57,896 nt of DNA. Origin: Streptomyces fructofermentans (GTDB taxonomy: Bacteria; Actinomycetota; Actinomycetes; Streptomycetales; Streptomycetaceae). The position numbers and the translations under genes were made by a program. Positions 41,415 to 50,416 of this stretch are shown here, one piece after another; the stretch's first letter is position 1, and each line of letters starts with the position of its first letter. The notes under the pieces are model-generated. The model was not told the origin of the DNA. It did not search any database and worked only from the letters and a program-made list of their open reading frames with translations. The stretch spans positions 195,026 to 252,921 of the forward strand of contig NZ_BMWD01000010.1 in NCBI RefSeq assembly GCF_014651055.1, in the 5' to 3' direction.

Positions 41415-42263
41415 TCACGCGTCCGAGCGGACGAGCCGATGGGCGGCGCCGGCCAGGGCGAGCACGGTCCAGCCCAGGAAGACCGCGAGCCCGGCGCTGG
41501 GGGAGAGCGCCGTCGCGTCGTGGGTCAGGGCGAACATGGACTCGCCCGCGCTGCTCGGCAGGTACGGGCTGATGTCGTCCTGCCACGAGCCGGGCAGCAG
41601 CGCGACCAGGCCGGGCACCAGCATCAGCGAGGCGACCAGGACCGAGATGCCGCCGGCGACCGATCGGAGCAGCGCGCCCAGGGCCGTGCCGATCACGCCG
41701 ACCAGGCCGAGGTAGAGGCCCGCGCCCAGCAGGCTCCTGACCACACCGGGGTGGGAGACCGGGAGGGCCGCGGGTGTCGCGGAGACGATTCCGCCGACGA
41801 CCAGGAACGCGACGACGACACCGACGGTGGAGAGGGCGAGGGCGACCAGGCCGAACACCGCGGCCTTGGACCACAGCACCGGCAGGCGGCGCGGGACGGC
41901 GGCGAGGGTGGAGCGGATCATGCCGGTGGAGTACTCGCCCGCGGTGGCGAGCACCCCCAGCACCCCGATCGCCAGCTGCGCGAAGTTCGTGCCGAACACG
42001 GACAGGCCGAGCGCGGTCGCCGAGGCCTCGGCGGCTTCCAGGGGCCGGCCCGAGCCGAGATCCGACCGGTAGTCCGCGGCAGCGATCGCGCCGAACGCGA
42101 CCAGGAACAAGAGACTCAGGCCGAGGGTGATCCAGGTGGAGCGCAGGGACCACATCTTCGCCCACTCGGAACGCAGGACGCGCAGACCGGTGACCTTGTA
42201 CGCCGGACGTACCAGTGGTGTAGGTGCGGACGCGGGGCTGTCGCCGACGGTGACCGTGCTCAT
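41415..42263 (-). CDS. ABC exporter permease (ABC-2 type)
   Basis: 282 residues from ATG 42263, overlapping the ATPase stop as ATGA. Six hydrophobic helices, among them WITLGLSLLFLVAFGAIAAA, FAQLAIGVLGVLATAGEYST, FGLVALALSTVGVVVAFLVV and GLAVFLGWTVLALAGAAHRL. The motif GEYSTGMIRSTLAAVPRR after helix 2 is typical of Streptomyces ABC-2 permeases paired with DesK/DesR systems. It forms the membrane channel for the ATPase; export of a peptide or lipid-type antibiotic is the usual guess. Confidence 0.92.
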   Translation of the reverse strand: MSTVTVGDSPASAPTPLVRPAYKVTGLRVLRSEWAKMWSLRSTWITLGLSLLFLVAFGAIAAADYRSDLGSGRPLEAAEASATALGLSVFGTNFAQLAIGVLGVLATAGEYSTGMIRSTLAAVPRRLPVLWSKAAVFGLVALALSTVGVVVAFLVVGGIVSATPAALPVSHPGVVRSLLGAGLYLGLVGVIGTALGALLRSVAGGISVLVASLMLVPGLVALLPGSWQDDISPYLPSSAGESMFALTHDATALSPSAGLAVFLGWTVLALAGAAHRLVRSDA

Positions 42264-43195
42264 GCCGCCCTCCCGGGGGTCTCGACGTCGGTGGTCGCGT
42301 GGTACTCGACGGCGTCGCGGGTCAGGTCCATGAAGGCCTGCTCCAACGAGACGGTCCGGGAGCGGAGTTCGTACAGCGGGATGCCGTGCTCGGCGGCCCT
42401 GAGGCCGATCTCCTGGCTCGACAGGCCCGACACGTGCAGCTCCTCGGATCCGGCGGCACCGGTGACCTCGACGCCGGGACCGGCCAGCACCTCGCGCAGA
42501 CGGGCGGTTTCGTCGGACGACACAGTGACGGTGTCCCCGCCGGCCCGCTCGACCAACTCACGCACGGTCGTGTCCGCCAGCAGGCGTCCTCGGCCCACGA
42601 CGATCAAGTGGTCGGCGACCAGGGCCATCTCGCTCATCAGGTGCGAGGAGACGAAGACCGTACGGCCGTCCGCCGCGAGCCCGGTCAGCAGGTTGCGGAT
42701 CCACAACACGCCTTCGGGGTCGAGGCCGTTGACCGGTTCGTCGAGCATGACCGTCGCCGGGTCGCCGAGCAGCGCCGCGGCGATGCCCAGCCGCTGGCCC
42801 ATCCCGAGGGAGAAGGCGCCCGCGCGCTTCCCGGCCACCGACTGGAGTCCGGTCAGTCCGATGACCTCCTCGACCCGGCGGCGGGGTATGCCGTGGGTGT
42901 GGGCCTGTGCCATGAGGTGGTCGAAGGCGGACCGGCCCGGGTGGATCGACTTGGCCTCCAGCAGCGCGCCGACCTCCCGGAGCGGTGCCGTGTGCCGCGC
43001 GTAGGCCCTGCCGTTGACCGTCACGCTGCCGCCGGAGGGCGCGTCCAGCCCGACGATCATGCGCATGGTGGTGGACTTGCCCGCGCCGTTCGGGCCGAGG
43101 AAGCCGGTGACGGCGCCGGGCCGGACGACGAAGTCCAGCCGGTCCACCGCCGTCTTCTCCCCGTACCGCTTCGTCAGCTGATGTGCCTCGATCAT
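42260..43195 (-). CDS. ABC exporter ATPase (BcrA/CcmA type)
   Basis: 311 residues from ATG 43195, about 6 bases after GAGGGAA. Walker A GPNGAGKST, signature FSLGMGQRLGIA, Walker B VMLDEPVNGLDPEG and switch His in VFVSSHLMSEM. The C-terminal region (RSRTVSLEQAFMDLTRD) is that of drug and bacitracin-type exporters. It is first in a two-gene operon with the permease. The promoter region upstream holds a near-palindrome likely to be bound by the DesR-like regulator. Confidence 0.94.
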   Translation of the reverse strand: MIEAHQLTKRYGEKTAVDRLDFVVRPGAVTGFLGPNGAGKSTTMRMIVGLDAPSGGSVTVNGRAYARHTAPLREVGALLEAKSIHPGRSAFDHLMAQAHTHGIPRRRVEEVIGLTGLQSVAGKRAGAFSLGMGQRLGIAAALLGDPATVMLDEPVNGLDPEGVLWIRNLLTGLAADGRTVFVSSHLMSEMALVADHLIVVGRGRLLADTTVRELVERAGGDTVTVSSDETARLREVLAGPGVEVTGAAGSEELHVSGLSSQEIGLRAAEHGIPLYELRSRTVSLEQAFMDLTRDAVEYHATTDVETPGRAA

Positions 43196-43300
43196 CGATG
43201 TTCCCTCGCGTCCGGGGGCGTGCCCCACCTGGCTGTTCCCGTTCACGCTAGGAGCCGGCGGAACGTGATCCGTGGTACCGGGGAGCCCTGTGCGGCCGGG

Positions 43301-43324
43301 CACGTAGTACCGCGGTACCACGTG
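43301..43324. promoter_or_regulatory. 24-bp near-perfect palindrome upstream of the ABC exporter
   Basis: CACGTAGTACCG (43301-43312) and CGGTACCACGTG (43313-43324) are complementary at 11 of 12 positions. A related half-site GTGGTACCG appears at 43272-43280, between the palindrome and the gene. It lies about 106 bp from the ATPase start, in the place expected for a LuxR-type regulator site. Confidence 0.65.
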
Positions 43325-43416
43325 CGCCGGGTGCCCGGACGCGCGGCGGGGCCCCGGCCGACCGGCGCCCTGCCCGCCGCATTCGGGGGAGGCGCGGCGG
43401 CGCCGGACCGTGCGGG

Positions 43417-44634
43417 TCAGGAGAGGCGGTCGAGTCCTGCCAGGCGCGTCCGGGCTGCGGAGCGCACGTCGGCCGTCTCCATCGGGTCGTCCCTCAGGAC
43501 CGCGACGCGTTCCAGGACGTCCGGGTGGGCGGGGGCCGCGGCGGTTCCCAGCAGCCGGGCCGTCTCCTCGCAGTCCCAGAGGGACTCGGTGTACGCGTGG
43601 TCCAGGCCGTCCCGGTCCATGGCGGCCAGTGCCTCCAGGTACGCGGTCCGCTCGTACGAGTGCGGAGTGCGCAGCCACAGGCGCCGCAGATGGGGCACCG
43701 CCCCGGCGGCGGCGGGGCCGAACCGGGCCAGCCGCCGGGCCGTCCGGTCGGGGCCGCACCAGGCCCGCGCCGCCCACTGGGCGGCGAGTTCCTCGACGAG
43801 CCCCGGCAGCACCTCGGGGCCGGCGTGGTCGGCGAGGACGTCCGCGCCCAGTCGCGCCAGCCAGGGGCGGTCGTCCGCGGCCCAACTGCGCGCCGCCGGC
43901 ACCGCGGCGGCGCCCAGGCGCTCGACGGCCCGCACGAGCCCGGGCAGGGGCCGGGGACTGTTCCGGCTGCCCAACGAGGGGACCAGCGCGATCAGTTCCC
44001 CGGTCGGACCCCGGCCGTTCAGCTCACGCAGCGCGTCGAACTTCACGTCGTCCTCGGCGTGGTCGCCGGAGAGCAGGGCCAGCAGCTCGCCGGTGCCGAG
44101 CCCGGCCAGGGACGGTCGCGCAGCGCGCGGGTGGCGCTGGACCTCGATCCCGAACCGCGTCCACGGCTCGGCGAGCCACGGAAGCTCCGCTTCCTTGCCC
44201 ATCCGGGCCCGCGCCACGTCACCCAGGTCCTCCCACCACTCCGGCGGCCAGACCAGGGACACGGACTCCATCACCTGGACCCAGTGGCCGCCCTCCCGGA
44301 CATGGGCCCGCAGGGCCTCGCGCGCCTCGTCCGATCCGGCGAGAGCCAGCAACTCCAGTACCTCGCAGGCCCGCAGACAGGAATCCTCGTCCGCCGTCAG
44401 GCGGTCCACGATCGGCGCGAGGGGCAGCCGAAGGTCCCGGACGAGCCGCGCCAGGTACAGCGACCGGTCGTCGACCCCGTCCCACCGCCAGTCGCGGCGG
44501 ATCCCGTCGTACACGAACTCCGAGGCTTTCTCCGGGACTTGCAGCGCGCGCACCGCACCCAGGCCGCGTCCCCGCTGCAACAGGCCTTCCAGGGAATGGT
44601 GGTGTGCGTAGGTCATCCCGTACTCGTCGCTCAT
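43417..44634 (-). CDS. HEAT-like helical-repeat protein, unknown function
   Basis: 405 residues from ATG 44634 (an upstream ATG at 44661 adds nine residues). All-helical, leucine and alanine-rich with repeated helix pairs, e.g. CEVLELLALAGSDEAREALRAHV, LPGLVRAVERLGAAAVPAARSW, WLARLGADVLADHAGPEVLP, AAGAVPHLRRLWLRT. This fits degenerate HEAT/ARM repeats acting as a binding scaffold. It starts MSDEYGMTYAHHHSLEGLLQ. No enzyme motif is seen. It stands between the exporter and the methionine genes. Confidence 0.75.
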   Translation of the reverse strand: MSDEYGMTYAHHHSLEGLLQRGRGLGAVRALQVPEKASEFVYDGIRRDWRWDGVDDRSLYLARLVRDLRLPLAPIVDRLTADEDSCLRACEVLELLALAGSDEAREALRAHVREGGHWVQVMESVSLVWPPEWWEDLGDVARARMGKEAELPWLAEPWTRFGIEVQRHPRAARPSLAGLGTGELLALLSGDHAEDDVKFDALRELNGRGPTGELIALVPSLGSRNSPRPLPGLVRAVERLGAAAVPAARSWAADDRPWLARLGADVLADHAGPEVLPGLVEELAAQWAARAWCGPDRTARRLARFGPAAAGAVPHLRRLWLRTPHSYERTAYLEALAAMDRDGLDHAYTESLWDCEETARLLGTAAAPAHPDVLERVAVLRDDPMETADVRSAARTRLAGLDRLS

Positions 44635-44757
44635 CACCCGGCACCCTGCCCGACCGGACACCGCACCGCCAGGTGTTTTCGTCCGAGGCCGTACTCGTAC
44701 GGTGACGGCGTCGCCGGTGTTCGGGCACGGCGCGGCCGACCAGGGTGTGCCCGGTAC

Positions 44758-44835
44758 GACTCAGCGGGTCGACTCAGCGGGTCGACTCAGCGGGTCGGCT
44801 CAGGGGGTCGGCTCAGGGGGTCGGCTCAGGGCGTC
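44758..44835. repeat. Six tandem 13-bp repeats over the metX stop codon
   Basis: GACTCAGCGGGTC occurs three times in a row (44758-44796), followed by two copies of GGCTCAGGGGGTC and one of GGCTCAGGGCGTC (44797-44835). The last unit contains the metX stop codon. On the minus strand every unit carries a TGA, and since 13 is not a multiple of 3, three neighbouring units put a stop in all three frames. Confidence 0.9.
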
Positions 44836-45977
44836 GCGACGAGCTCGCGTACGAGCGCGGACACCTGCTCCACCTCGATCAGGAAGCCGTCGTGCCCGTA
44901 GGGCGACTCGATGACCCGGAGACGGTCCGCGGTGCGGATGCCGGCGGCCAACTCCGCCTGCTGGGACAGGGGGTACAGGCGGTCCGAGCCGACGCCCGCG
45001 ACGAGGGTCCTGGCTGTCACCCTGCGCAGCGCGGTGCGTGTGCCGCCCCGGTCGCGGCCGATGTCGTGCGCGTTCATGGCGTTCGCCAGCACGACGTAAC
45101 TGCCCGCGTCGAACCGGCGTACCAGCTTGGCGGCGTGGTGGTCGAGGTAGGACTCGACCTGGTACCTGCCCTGGTTCCAGGGGTCCTCGGAACCCTGCGG
45201 CGCGCGACCGAAGCGGGCCTGGAGTTCGGGCTCGCTGCGGTAGGTGACGTGGGCCAGGCGGCGGGCCAGACCGAGCCCTGTGTGCGGTCCCAGGCCCGTG
45301 GCGTGGTAGTCGCCGCCCTGCCAGTGGGGGTCGGCGCGGATGGCGTGGAGCTGGATGTTCGCCCAGGCGATGTGCTCCGCGCTCGCGGCCGCCGTGGTGG
45401 CGAGCAGGAGGAGTGCGCGTGTGCGCTCCGGACGCGACACCGCCCACTCCAGGGCGCGCATCCCGCCCATGGAGCCGCCGATCACCAGGGCCCAGCGGTC
45501 GATGCCGAGCGCGTCGGCGAGTCCGGCCTCGGCGGCCACCTGGTCGCGCTGGGTCAGCGTGGGGAAGGACCCGCCCCAGTGGCGCCCGTCCGGGCGCGGC
45601 GAGGACGGTCCGGTGCTGCCCTGGCAGCCGCCCAGTACGTTGGGCGCGACGACGAACCAGCGGTCGGTGTCCAGCGCCCGTCCGGCCCCGACGAGTCCGT
45701 TCCACCAGCCGGGGGTGGGGTGTCCTGGTTCCGCGGGGCCGGCGACATGGCTGTCGCCCGTGAGCGCGTGGAGCACCAGTACGGCATTGGAGCCGTCGGC
45801 CGCGAGCCGACCCCAGGTCTCGAACGCCAGCCGCACAGCGGGCAGTTCACCGCCGGCCTCCAGCGGCAGCGGCTCCTGCCGCACGTGCCACCGGCGGCGG
45901 CCCGGGGGATCCCCCTCGCGCCAGGCCCCGGAGGCCGGCGGGAGGGGGACCGCGGTCCTGGTCGGAACGGTGTTCAG
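44826..45977 (-). CDS. metX: Homoserine O-acetyltransferase MetX
   Basis: Transfers acetyl from acetyl-CoA to homoserine, supplying the substrate of MetY encoded just before it. Alpha/beta hydrolase fold with LVLHALTGDSHVAGPAEPGH, the nucleophile motif GGSMGGMRALEWAV, the Asp in GVGSDRLYPL and the His in SPYGHDGFL. No ATG, GTG or TTG precedes the conserved N-terminal segment PPASGAWREGDPPG. A CTG at 45977 overlaps the MetY stop as CTGA and has AAGGG about 6 bases upstream, giving 383 residues; I take it as the likely start. The alternative GTG 45884 gives 352 residues and loses that segment. Confidence 0.9.
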   Translation of the reverse strand: MNTVPTRTAVPLPPASGAWREGDPPGRRRWHVRQEPLPLEAGGELPAVRLAFETWGRLAADGSNAVLVLHALTGDSHVAGPAEPGHPTPGWWNGLVGAGRALDTDRWFVVAPNVLGGCQGSTGPSSPRPDGRHWGGSFPTLTQRDQVAAEAGLADALGIDRWALVIGGSMGGMRALEWAVSRPERTRALLLLATTAAASAEHIAWANIQLHAIRADPHWQGGDYHATGLGPHTGLGLARRLAHVTYRSEPELQARFGRAPQGSEDPWNQGRYQVESYLDHHAAKLVRRFDAGSYVVLANAMNAHDIGRDRGGTRTALRRVTARTLVAGVGSDRLYPLSQQAELAAGIRTADRLRVIESPYGHDGFLIEVEQVSALVRELVATP

Positions 45978-47335
45978 GACGCGCCCTTGGCCGCGCGGAA
46001 CCCCGCCTCCAGGTCCGCCTTGAGGTCGGCGAGGTTCTCGATGCCGACCGTCAGCCGGACCAGGCCCGGCGAGGTGCCGGTGGCGGCCGACTGGGCCTCG
46101 TCGAGCTGGCTGTGGGTGGTGGACGCCGGATGGATGATGAGGCTGCGGACGTCGCCGATGTTCGCGAGGTGACTGAACAGCTCGACGGCGTCCACGAACC
46201 GCTTCCCGGCTTCGACGCCGTCGCGCAGTTCGAAGGCCAGCACGGCTCCGGCGCCGCGCGGCAGGTAGCGCCGTCCTGCCTCGTACCAGCGGTTCGAGGG
46301 GAGCCCGGGGTAGTGCACGACGGCGACCTCGTCGCGCTGCTCCAGCCATTCGGCCAGGGCCTGGGCGTTGGAGGAGTGGCGTTCGATGCGCAGGCTGAGG
46401 GTCTCCACGCCCTGCAGGAGCAGGAAGGCCGAGTGCGGGGAGAGCGCCGGTCCGAGGTCGCGGAGCAGTTGCACCCTCAGCTTGATCGCGAAGGCGCCGG
46501 GTCCCAGGGCGGGCCAGTACCGCAGGCCGTGGTAGCTCGGGTCCGGCTCGCTGAAGTCGGGGAAGCGGTCGGCGTGCGCGCCGAAGTCGAAGGTGCCGGC
46601 GTCGACGACGACACCGGCGACGGTGGTGCCGTGGCCGCCGAGGAACTTGGTCGCGGAGTGCACCACGATGTCGGCGCCGTGCTCGATGGGCCGCAGCAGG
46701 TACGGGGTCGGCACGGTGTTGTCCACGATCAGAGGGACGCCCGACTCGTGCGCGATGTCGGCCACCGCCCGTACGTCGAGTACGTTGCCGCGCGGATTGC
46801 CGAGCGTCTCGGCGAACAGGGCCTTGGTGTTCGGCCTGATCGCGGCACGCCAGGCCTCGGGGTCGTCGGGGTCGTCGACGAAGGACACCTCGACGCCGAA
46901 CCTGGGCAGCGTGTGGCGGAAGAGGTTGTACGTGCCTCCGTACAGGGACGTACTGGAGACGATGTGGTCGCCCGCGCCGGCCAGGGTCAGGACGGCCAGC
47001 GTCTCCGCGGCCTGCCCGGAGGCCAGGGCCACCGCCGCGATTCCGCCTTCGAGTGCGGCGATCCGCTGCTCGAAGACGTCCTGGGTCGGGTTGTGGATGC
47101 GGGTGTAGATGTTGCCCGGCTCGGCGAGCGAGAAGAGGTCGGCCGCGTGCTGGGTGTCGCGGAAGACGTACGAGGTGGTCTGGTAGATCGGCACCGCCCG
47201 GGCGCCGGTCGTCGGATCCGGCACGGCTCCTGCGTGGATCTGCTTGGTCTCGAACGACCAGGCAGAGGTGTCGGGTCCGGCGGGGCCGTCCTCAGGGGTG
47301 TGGCCGGCGGTGACGGAGTCGATCGGCTGGCTCAT
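45974..47335 (-). CDS. metY: O-acetylhomoserine sulfhydrylase MetY
   Basis: 453 residues from ATG 47335 with AAGGGAG upstream. A PLP enzyme of the Cys/Met family that makes homocysteine from O-acetylhomoserine and sulfide. Hallmarks: FETKQIHAG, PIYQTTSYVF, YTRIHNPTQDVFEQRIAALE, PLP Lys230 in HSATKFLGGHGT, and HPASTTHSQL. The ~60-residue insert relative to cystathionine synthases (YHGLRYWPALGPGAFAIKLR region) is typical of MetY. It is translationally coupled to metX and supplies the sulfide-incorporation step of the sulfur island. Confidence 0.95.
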   Translation of the reverse strand: MSQPIDSVTAGHTPEDGPAGPDTSAWSFETKQIHAGAVPDPTTGARAVPIYQTTSYVFRDTQHAADLFSLAEPGNIYTRIHNPTQDVFEQRIAALEGGIAAVALASGQAAETLAVLTLAGAGDHIVSSTSLYGGTYNLFRHTLPRFGVEVSFVDDPDDPEAWRAAIRPNTKALFAETLGNPRGNVLDVRAVADIAHESGVPLIVDNTVPTPYLLRPIEHGADIVVHSATKFLGGHGTTVAGVVVDAGTFDFGAHADRFPDFSEPDPSYHGLRYWPALGPGAFAIKLRVQLLRDLGPALSPHSAFLLLQGVETLSLRIERHSSNAQALAEWLEQRDEVAVVHYPGLPSNRWYEAGRRYLPRGAGAVLAFELRDGVEAGKRFVDAVELFSHLANIGDVRSLIIHPASTTHSQLDEAQSAATGTSPGLVRLTVGIENLADLKADLEAGFRAAKGAS

Positions 47336-47532
47336 GGTTCTCCCTTGTACGAGGCGTGCTGGGTGCGTGAAGGGCCGCGGGGCGGCTGTCCCGTCAGCGC
47401 CGGCCGTCGATGAGGGCAGTGCGCGGGGCAGCGCGGTGCGGTGGTGAGGAAGGTGATGGTGACGGCGCACCAGGACGGCTCCGGGGAGGCCGGCACCGGG
47501 CGGCCGTGCGGACGGGGTGGGAGCACCTGGGG

Positions 47533-48402
47533 TCAGGGGCCGACCGGTGTGTCGCCGCGGAGCGTGATGCGGTGCATCACCCGGTGCTGGTCAGCGTAGT
47601 CGCGGTTGGCGTAGTGGGCCGTGCTGCGGTTGTCCCACAGGGCGACGTCCCCCGGCTGCCAGCGGTTCCGTACGACGTGCTCGGGCTTGGTGAGGTGGGC
47701 GTACAGGATGTCGAGGATGCCCCTGCTCTCGTGCTCCGAGACGCCGACGACGTGCGAGGTGAAACCGGGGTTCACGAACAGGCCCTTGCGGCCGCTCTCG
47801 GGGTGCACCCGCACCACCGGGTGCTCGACGGGGGTCAGGTCGGCGAACACCTCGCCCTCCCACAGGTTGCCGCGGCCCTTCCTGCGCTGCGCCAGGTAGT
47901 AGCCGAACTCCCGGGTGCCGTCGTGGACCGCGGTGAGGGTGTCGACGTAGGCCCGCAGTCCGGGCGACAGCGACTCGTAGGCCAGTTGGCTGTCGGCCCA
48001 GTTGGTGTCCCCGCCGTTGGGAGGCAGGACGACGGCCCGCAGCACGGAGATGGCCGGCGGCCGTCGTACGAAGGTGACGTCGGTGTGCCACACGTCGGCG
48101 AACCCGTTGTCCTGGCTGTCGAGGGAGTACACCTCGGGCGCCACGTCACCCGAGTCGTGGACCGGATGCCCTGCGGTCACCTCGCCCAGACGCCTGCCGA
48201 ACTCGATCTGGGCGGCGTCGTCGAGGCCGTCCTGGCCCCGGACGAACAGCACCTTGTACTTCACGAGTGCCGCGCGGAGCGCGCGGACCTGGTCGTCGTC
48301 GAGGCGTCCGAGGTCGATTCCGTGGATCTCGGCGCCGAAGCGCGGGCCGAGTTCGGTGACGGGCGGCAGTGCCACCGCCGGTCGCTCGCTGAGAATGCTC
48401 AC
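47533..48402 (-). CDS. TauD/TfdA-type alpha-ketoglutarate-dependent dioxygenase
   Basis: 289 residues from GTG 48402 in the context GGAAACCCAGGTG. The iron facial triad is His106-x-Asp108 (VWHTDVTF) and His263 (TAHYANRDY), followed by the 2-oxoglutarate Arg in HRVMHRITLRGD. The family hydroxylates carbon next to sulfur or oxygen; TauD releases sulfite from taurine. The place at the end of the ssuC-ssuA-ssuB operon, 88 bases after ssuB, argues for a sulfonate or alkyl sulfate substrate. The exact substrate cannot be fixed. Confidence 0.92.
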   Translation of the reverse strand: MSILSERPAVALPPVTELGPRFGAEIHGIDLGRLDDDQVRALRAALVKYKVLFVRGQDGLDDAAQIEFGRRLGEVTAGHPVHDSGDVAPEVYSLDSQDNGFADVWHTDVTFVRRPPAISVLRAVVLPPNGGDTNWADSQLAYESLSPGLRAYVDTLTAVHDGTREFGYYLAQRRKGRGNLWEGEVFADLTPVEHPVVRVHPESGRKGLFVNPGFTSHVVGVSEHESRGILDILYAHLTKPEHVVRNRWQPGDVALWDNRSTAHYANRDYADQHRVMHRITLRGDTPVGP

Positions 48403-48490
48403 CTGGGTTTCCTTTCCCGGGAGTCGACCGCTCTGGTACGCGGCCGTGGTGCGGGTGTCGCTTCCGGTCTCGGGTCGGTACGGGGCCGGG

Positions 48491-49309
48491 TCAGGCCGCG
48501 GCGCTCTTCACCGCGTGTGCGACCCGCACACGCAGCTCGTTGAACTCCTTCGACTCGCGCAGCTCCTCGGCGTCGACGTCACCGCGCGGCAGGTCGATCG
48601 GCAGGTCGAGGGCCACGGTTCCCGGGCTCTTGGTCAGCACGACGATGCGCGTGCCGAGGAACACCGCCTCGTCCGCCGAGTGCGTGACGAACACGCTGGT
48701 CCGCCCGGTCTGCGCGGTCACCCGGCGGACGTCCTCCTGGAGCCGTTCACGGGTCAGCGCGTCCAGTGCGGCGAACGGCTCGTCGAGGAGGAAGAGGGGG
48801 TTCTCGGCGGCGAGCGCCCGGGCGATGGCGACGCGCTGCTGCTGGCCGCCCGAGATCTCCCAGACGCGCCGCCGTTCGGTGCCCTCAAGGCCGACGCGGG
48901 CCAGCAACTCCGCCCGGCGCAGCGGCCATTGGGCGCGCTCGACACCCGCGTACCGCAGTGCCAGGTCGATGTTGCCCCGCACGGTGCGCCACGGGAACAG
49001 GCGCGGTGTCTGGAAGACGACACCGGCCGTCCCGCCGGGCCGCGGCGCGGCGCCGGAGACCTGGACCGATCCGTGGGTGGGTTGCTCGAACCCCGCGATC
49101 AGCCGCAGCAGCGTGCTCTTGCCGCAGCCGGAGGCGCCGACCAGCACGAGGAACTCGCCGGCGGGCACGGTCAGGTCGACCGGTCCCACGGCGGTGACCG
49201 TCTCGCCGCCCCGGCCGTACCGGTGGGTGACCCGGTCGAGCCGGACGGCCCCGGCGCGTGCCGGATGCTCCGTGTCGGGGACGGTCGTGGTGGTGTCACT
49301 TGAGGACAT
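48491..49309 (-). CDS. ssuB: Aliphatic sulfonate/taurine ABC importer ATPase (SsuB/TauB-like)
   Basis: 272 residues; ATG 49309 lies inside the last 14 bases of ssuA. Walker A GASGCGKST, Q loop VVFQTPRLFPWRTV, signature ISGGQQQRVAIA, Walker B LFLLDEPFAALDALTR, switch His VFVTHSADEA. The FQ-x-x-RL-x-PW block is typical of nitrate/sulfonate importers. It drives uptake of sulfonates by the ssuC permease. Symbol given by family and operon context; TauB would be an equal choice. Confidence 0.92.
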   Translation of the reverse strand: MSSSDTTTTVPDTEHPARAGAVRLDRVTHRYGRGGETVTAVGPVDLTVPAGEFLVLVGASGCGKSTLLRLIAGFEQPTHGSVQVSGAAPRPGGTAGVVFQTPRLFPWRTVRGNIDLALRYAGVERAQWPLRRAELLARVGLEGTERRRVWEISGGQQQRVAIARALAAENPLFLLDEPFAALDALTRERLQEDVRRVTAQTGRTSVFVTHSADEAVFLGTRIVVLTKSPGTVALDLPIDLPRGDVDAEELRESKEFNELRVRVAHAVKSAAA

Positions 49310-50351
49310 CGGGCAGCCCCTTCAGGTAGAAGGCCTTGCGGACGGCGGACTCGGCCGGAGCGGCGTCGATCTGCTTCTGGTCGGCCAGGAACCGGGCGGT
49401 GTCGGTGACGTAGGTCAGCAGCTTGCCCGGGCTGCCGTCGGTGCCCAGCCAGTCGGCGGACGTGACCTCCTCCGGGGTGAGGAACACGCCCTGCGAGAGC
49501 TGTGCCTCGGCGTCCTTCGTGCTGATGCCGAGCTCGTCCGCCACGGCCTTGACCGAGCCTTCGGGGTCGGACCTGATGAGCCGGAGGGCCTCCGCCTCCA
49601 CCTTCCGCCAGGTGTCGATCACCTCGGGGTCCTCGGCGATCAGCTCGTCGGAGACGACGGCGAGGTCCAGCGTCGGCTTGCCCGCCGCGCCGATCTCCTT
49701 GCTGCTGGTGAGCTGGGTACCGGTCTTGCGCAGCTCGTCGAGCGTGGGCAGCCACACGTACGCGGCGTCGATGTCCCCGCGCTCCCAGGCCGCGATGATC
49801 GGTTGCGGCTGAAGGTCGATGAGCTTGACGTCGGAGGGCTTCAGGCCCGCCTCCTCCAGTGCCGCCAGCAGGCTGTAGTGCGAGGTGGAGGCGAACGGGG
49901 TCGCGATCGTCCGGCCCTTGAGGCCGGCCACGTCGGTGATTCCGGACCCCTTGCGTGCCACCAGTGCCTCGTTCTCGCCGGCCACGTCCAGGATCCACGC
50001 GACCTTGTACGGGATCGGCGAGGCTCCAGACACTCCCCGGGCGAAGGGACTCGACCCGAGGGCGGCTATGTCGAGGGATTTGCCGAGGAAGGCCTGGTTG
50101 ACGCTGGCTCCCGAGTCGAACTTGATCCAGGTGATCTTGTGGTCCGGCAGCGCCTTCTCCAGGAGCTTCCTGTTCTTCACGATCAAGTCGCCGCTGGGGA
50201 AGGCGAAGTACCCGATGCGGAGCCGCTTGCCGCTGCCCGACGACGACGCCTCGCTGTCCGACGAGCAGCCGGTGACCGCCGCGGAGACGGCGGCGAGCGC
50301 CCCGGCGAGGAGCAGGCGGCGGGAGGGACCTTGGGGAACCGAACGAGACAT
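49296..50351 (-). CDS. ssuA: Sulfonate-binding lipoprotein (SsuA/TauA-like)
   Basis: 351 residues from ATG 50351. The signal SRRLLLAGALAAVSAAVTGC has an Arg-Arg pair at 11-12 and lipobox Cys29, so export may be by Tat followed by lipidation. The mature domain follows the NMT1/SsuA fold: LRIGYFAFPSGDLIVKNRKL, ALGSSPFARGVSG, GLKGRTIATPFASTSHYSLL, DAAYVWLPTLDELRKTG. It captures sulfonates outside the membrane. The order ssuC-ssuA-ssuB-tauD runs in one direction. Confidence 0.92.
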   Translation of the reverse strand: MSRSVPQGPSRRLLLAGALAAVSAAVTGCSSDSEASSSGSGKRLRIGYFAFPSGDLIVKNRKLLEKALPDHKITWIKFDSGASVNQAFLGKSLDIAALGSSPFARGVSGASPIPYKVAWILDVAGENEALVARKGSGITDVAGLKGRTIATPFASTSHYSLLAALEEAGLKPSDVKLIDLQPQPIIAAWERGDIDAAYVWLPTLDELRKTGTQLTSSKEIGAAGKPTLDLAVVSDELIAEDPEVIDTWRKVEAEALRLIRSDPEGSVKAVADELGISTKDAEAQLSQGVFLTPEEVTSADWLGTDGSPGKLLTYVTDTARFLADQKQIDAAPAESAVRKAFYLKGLPDVLK

Positions 50352-50416
50352 GGCGGAGCCTTTTCTGTGCTGAGGACGGGGCTGAGGAGAAGGGACGGAC
50401 GGCAGGGTCGGCGCTG

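Noticed and set aside
44758..44835. Coding tandem repeat
   Set aside because: A 13-bp period with a stop in each unit cannot be translated.
47332..47526. Cys/His-containing frame before metY as leader peptide
   Set aside because: It runs into the metY start, lacks a terminal Cys-Arg-stop or H-V-D-L core, and is too long.
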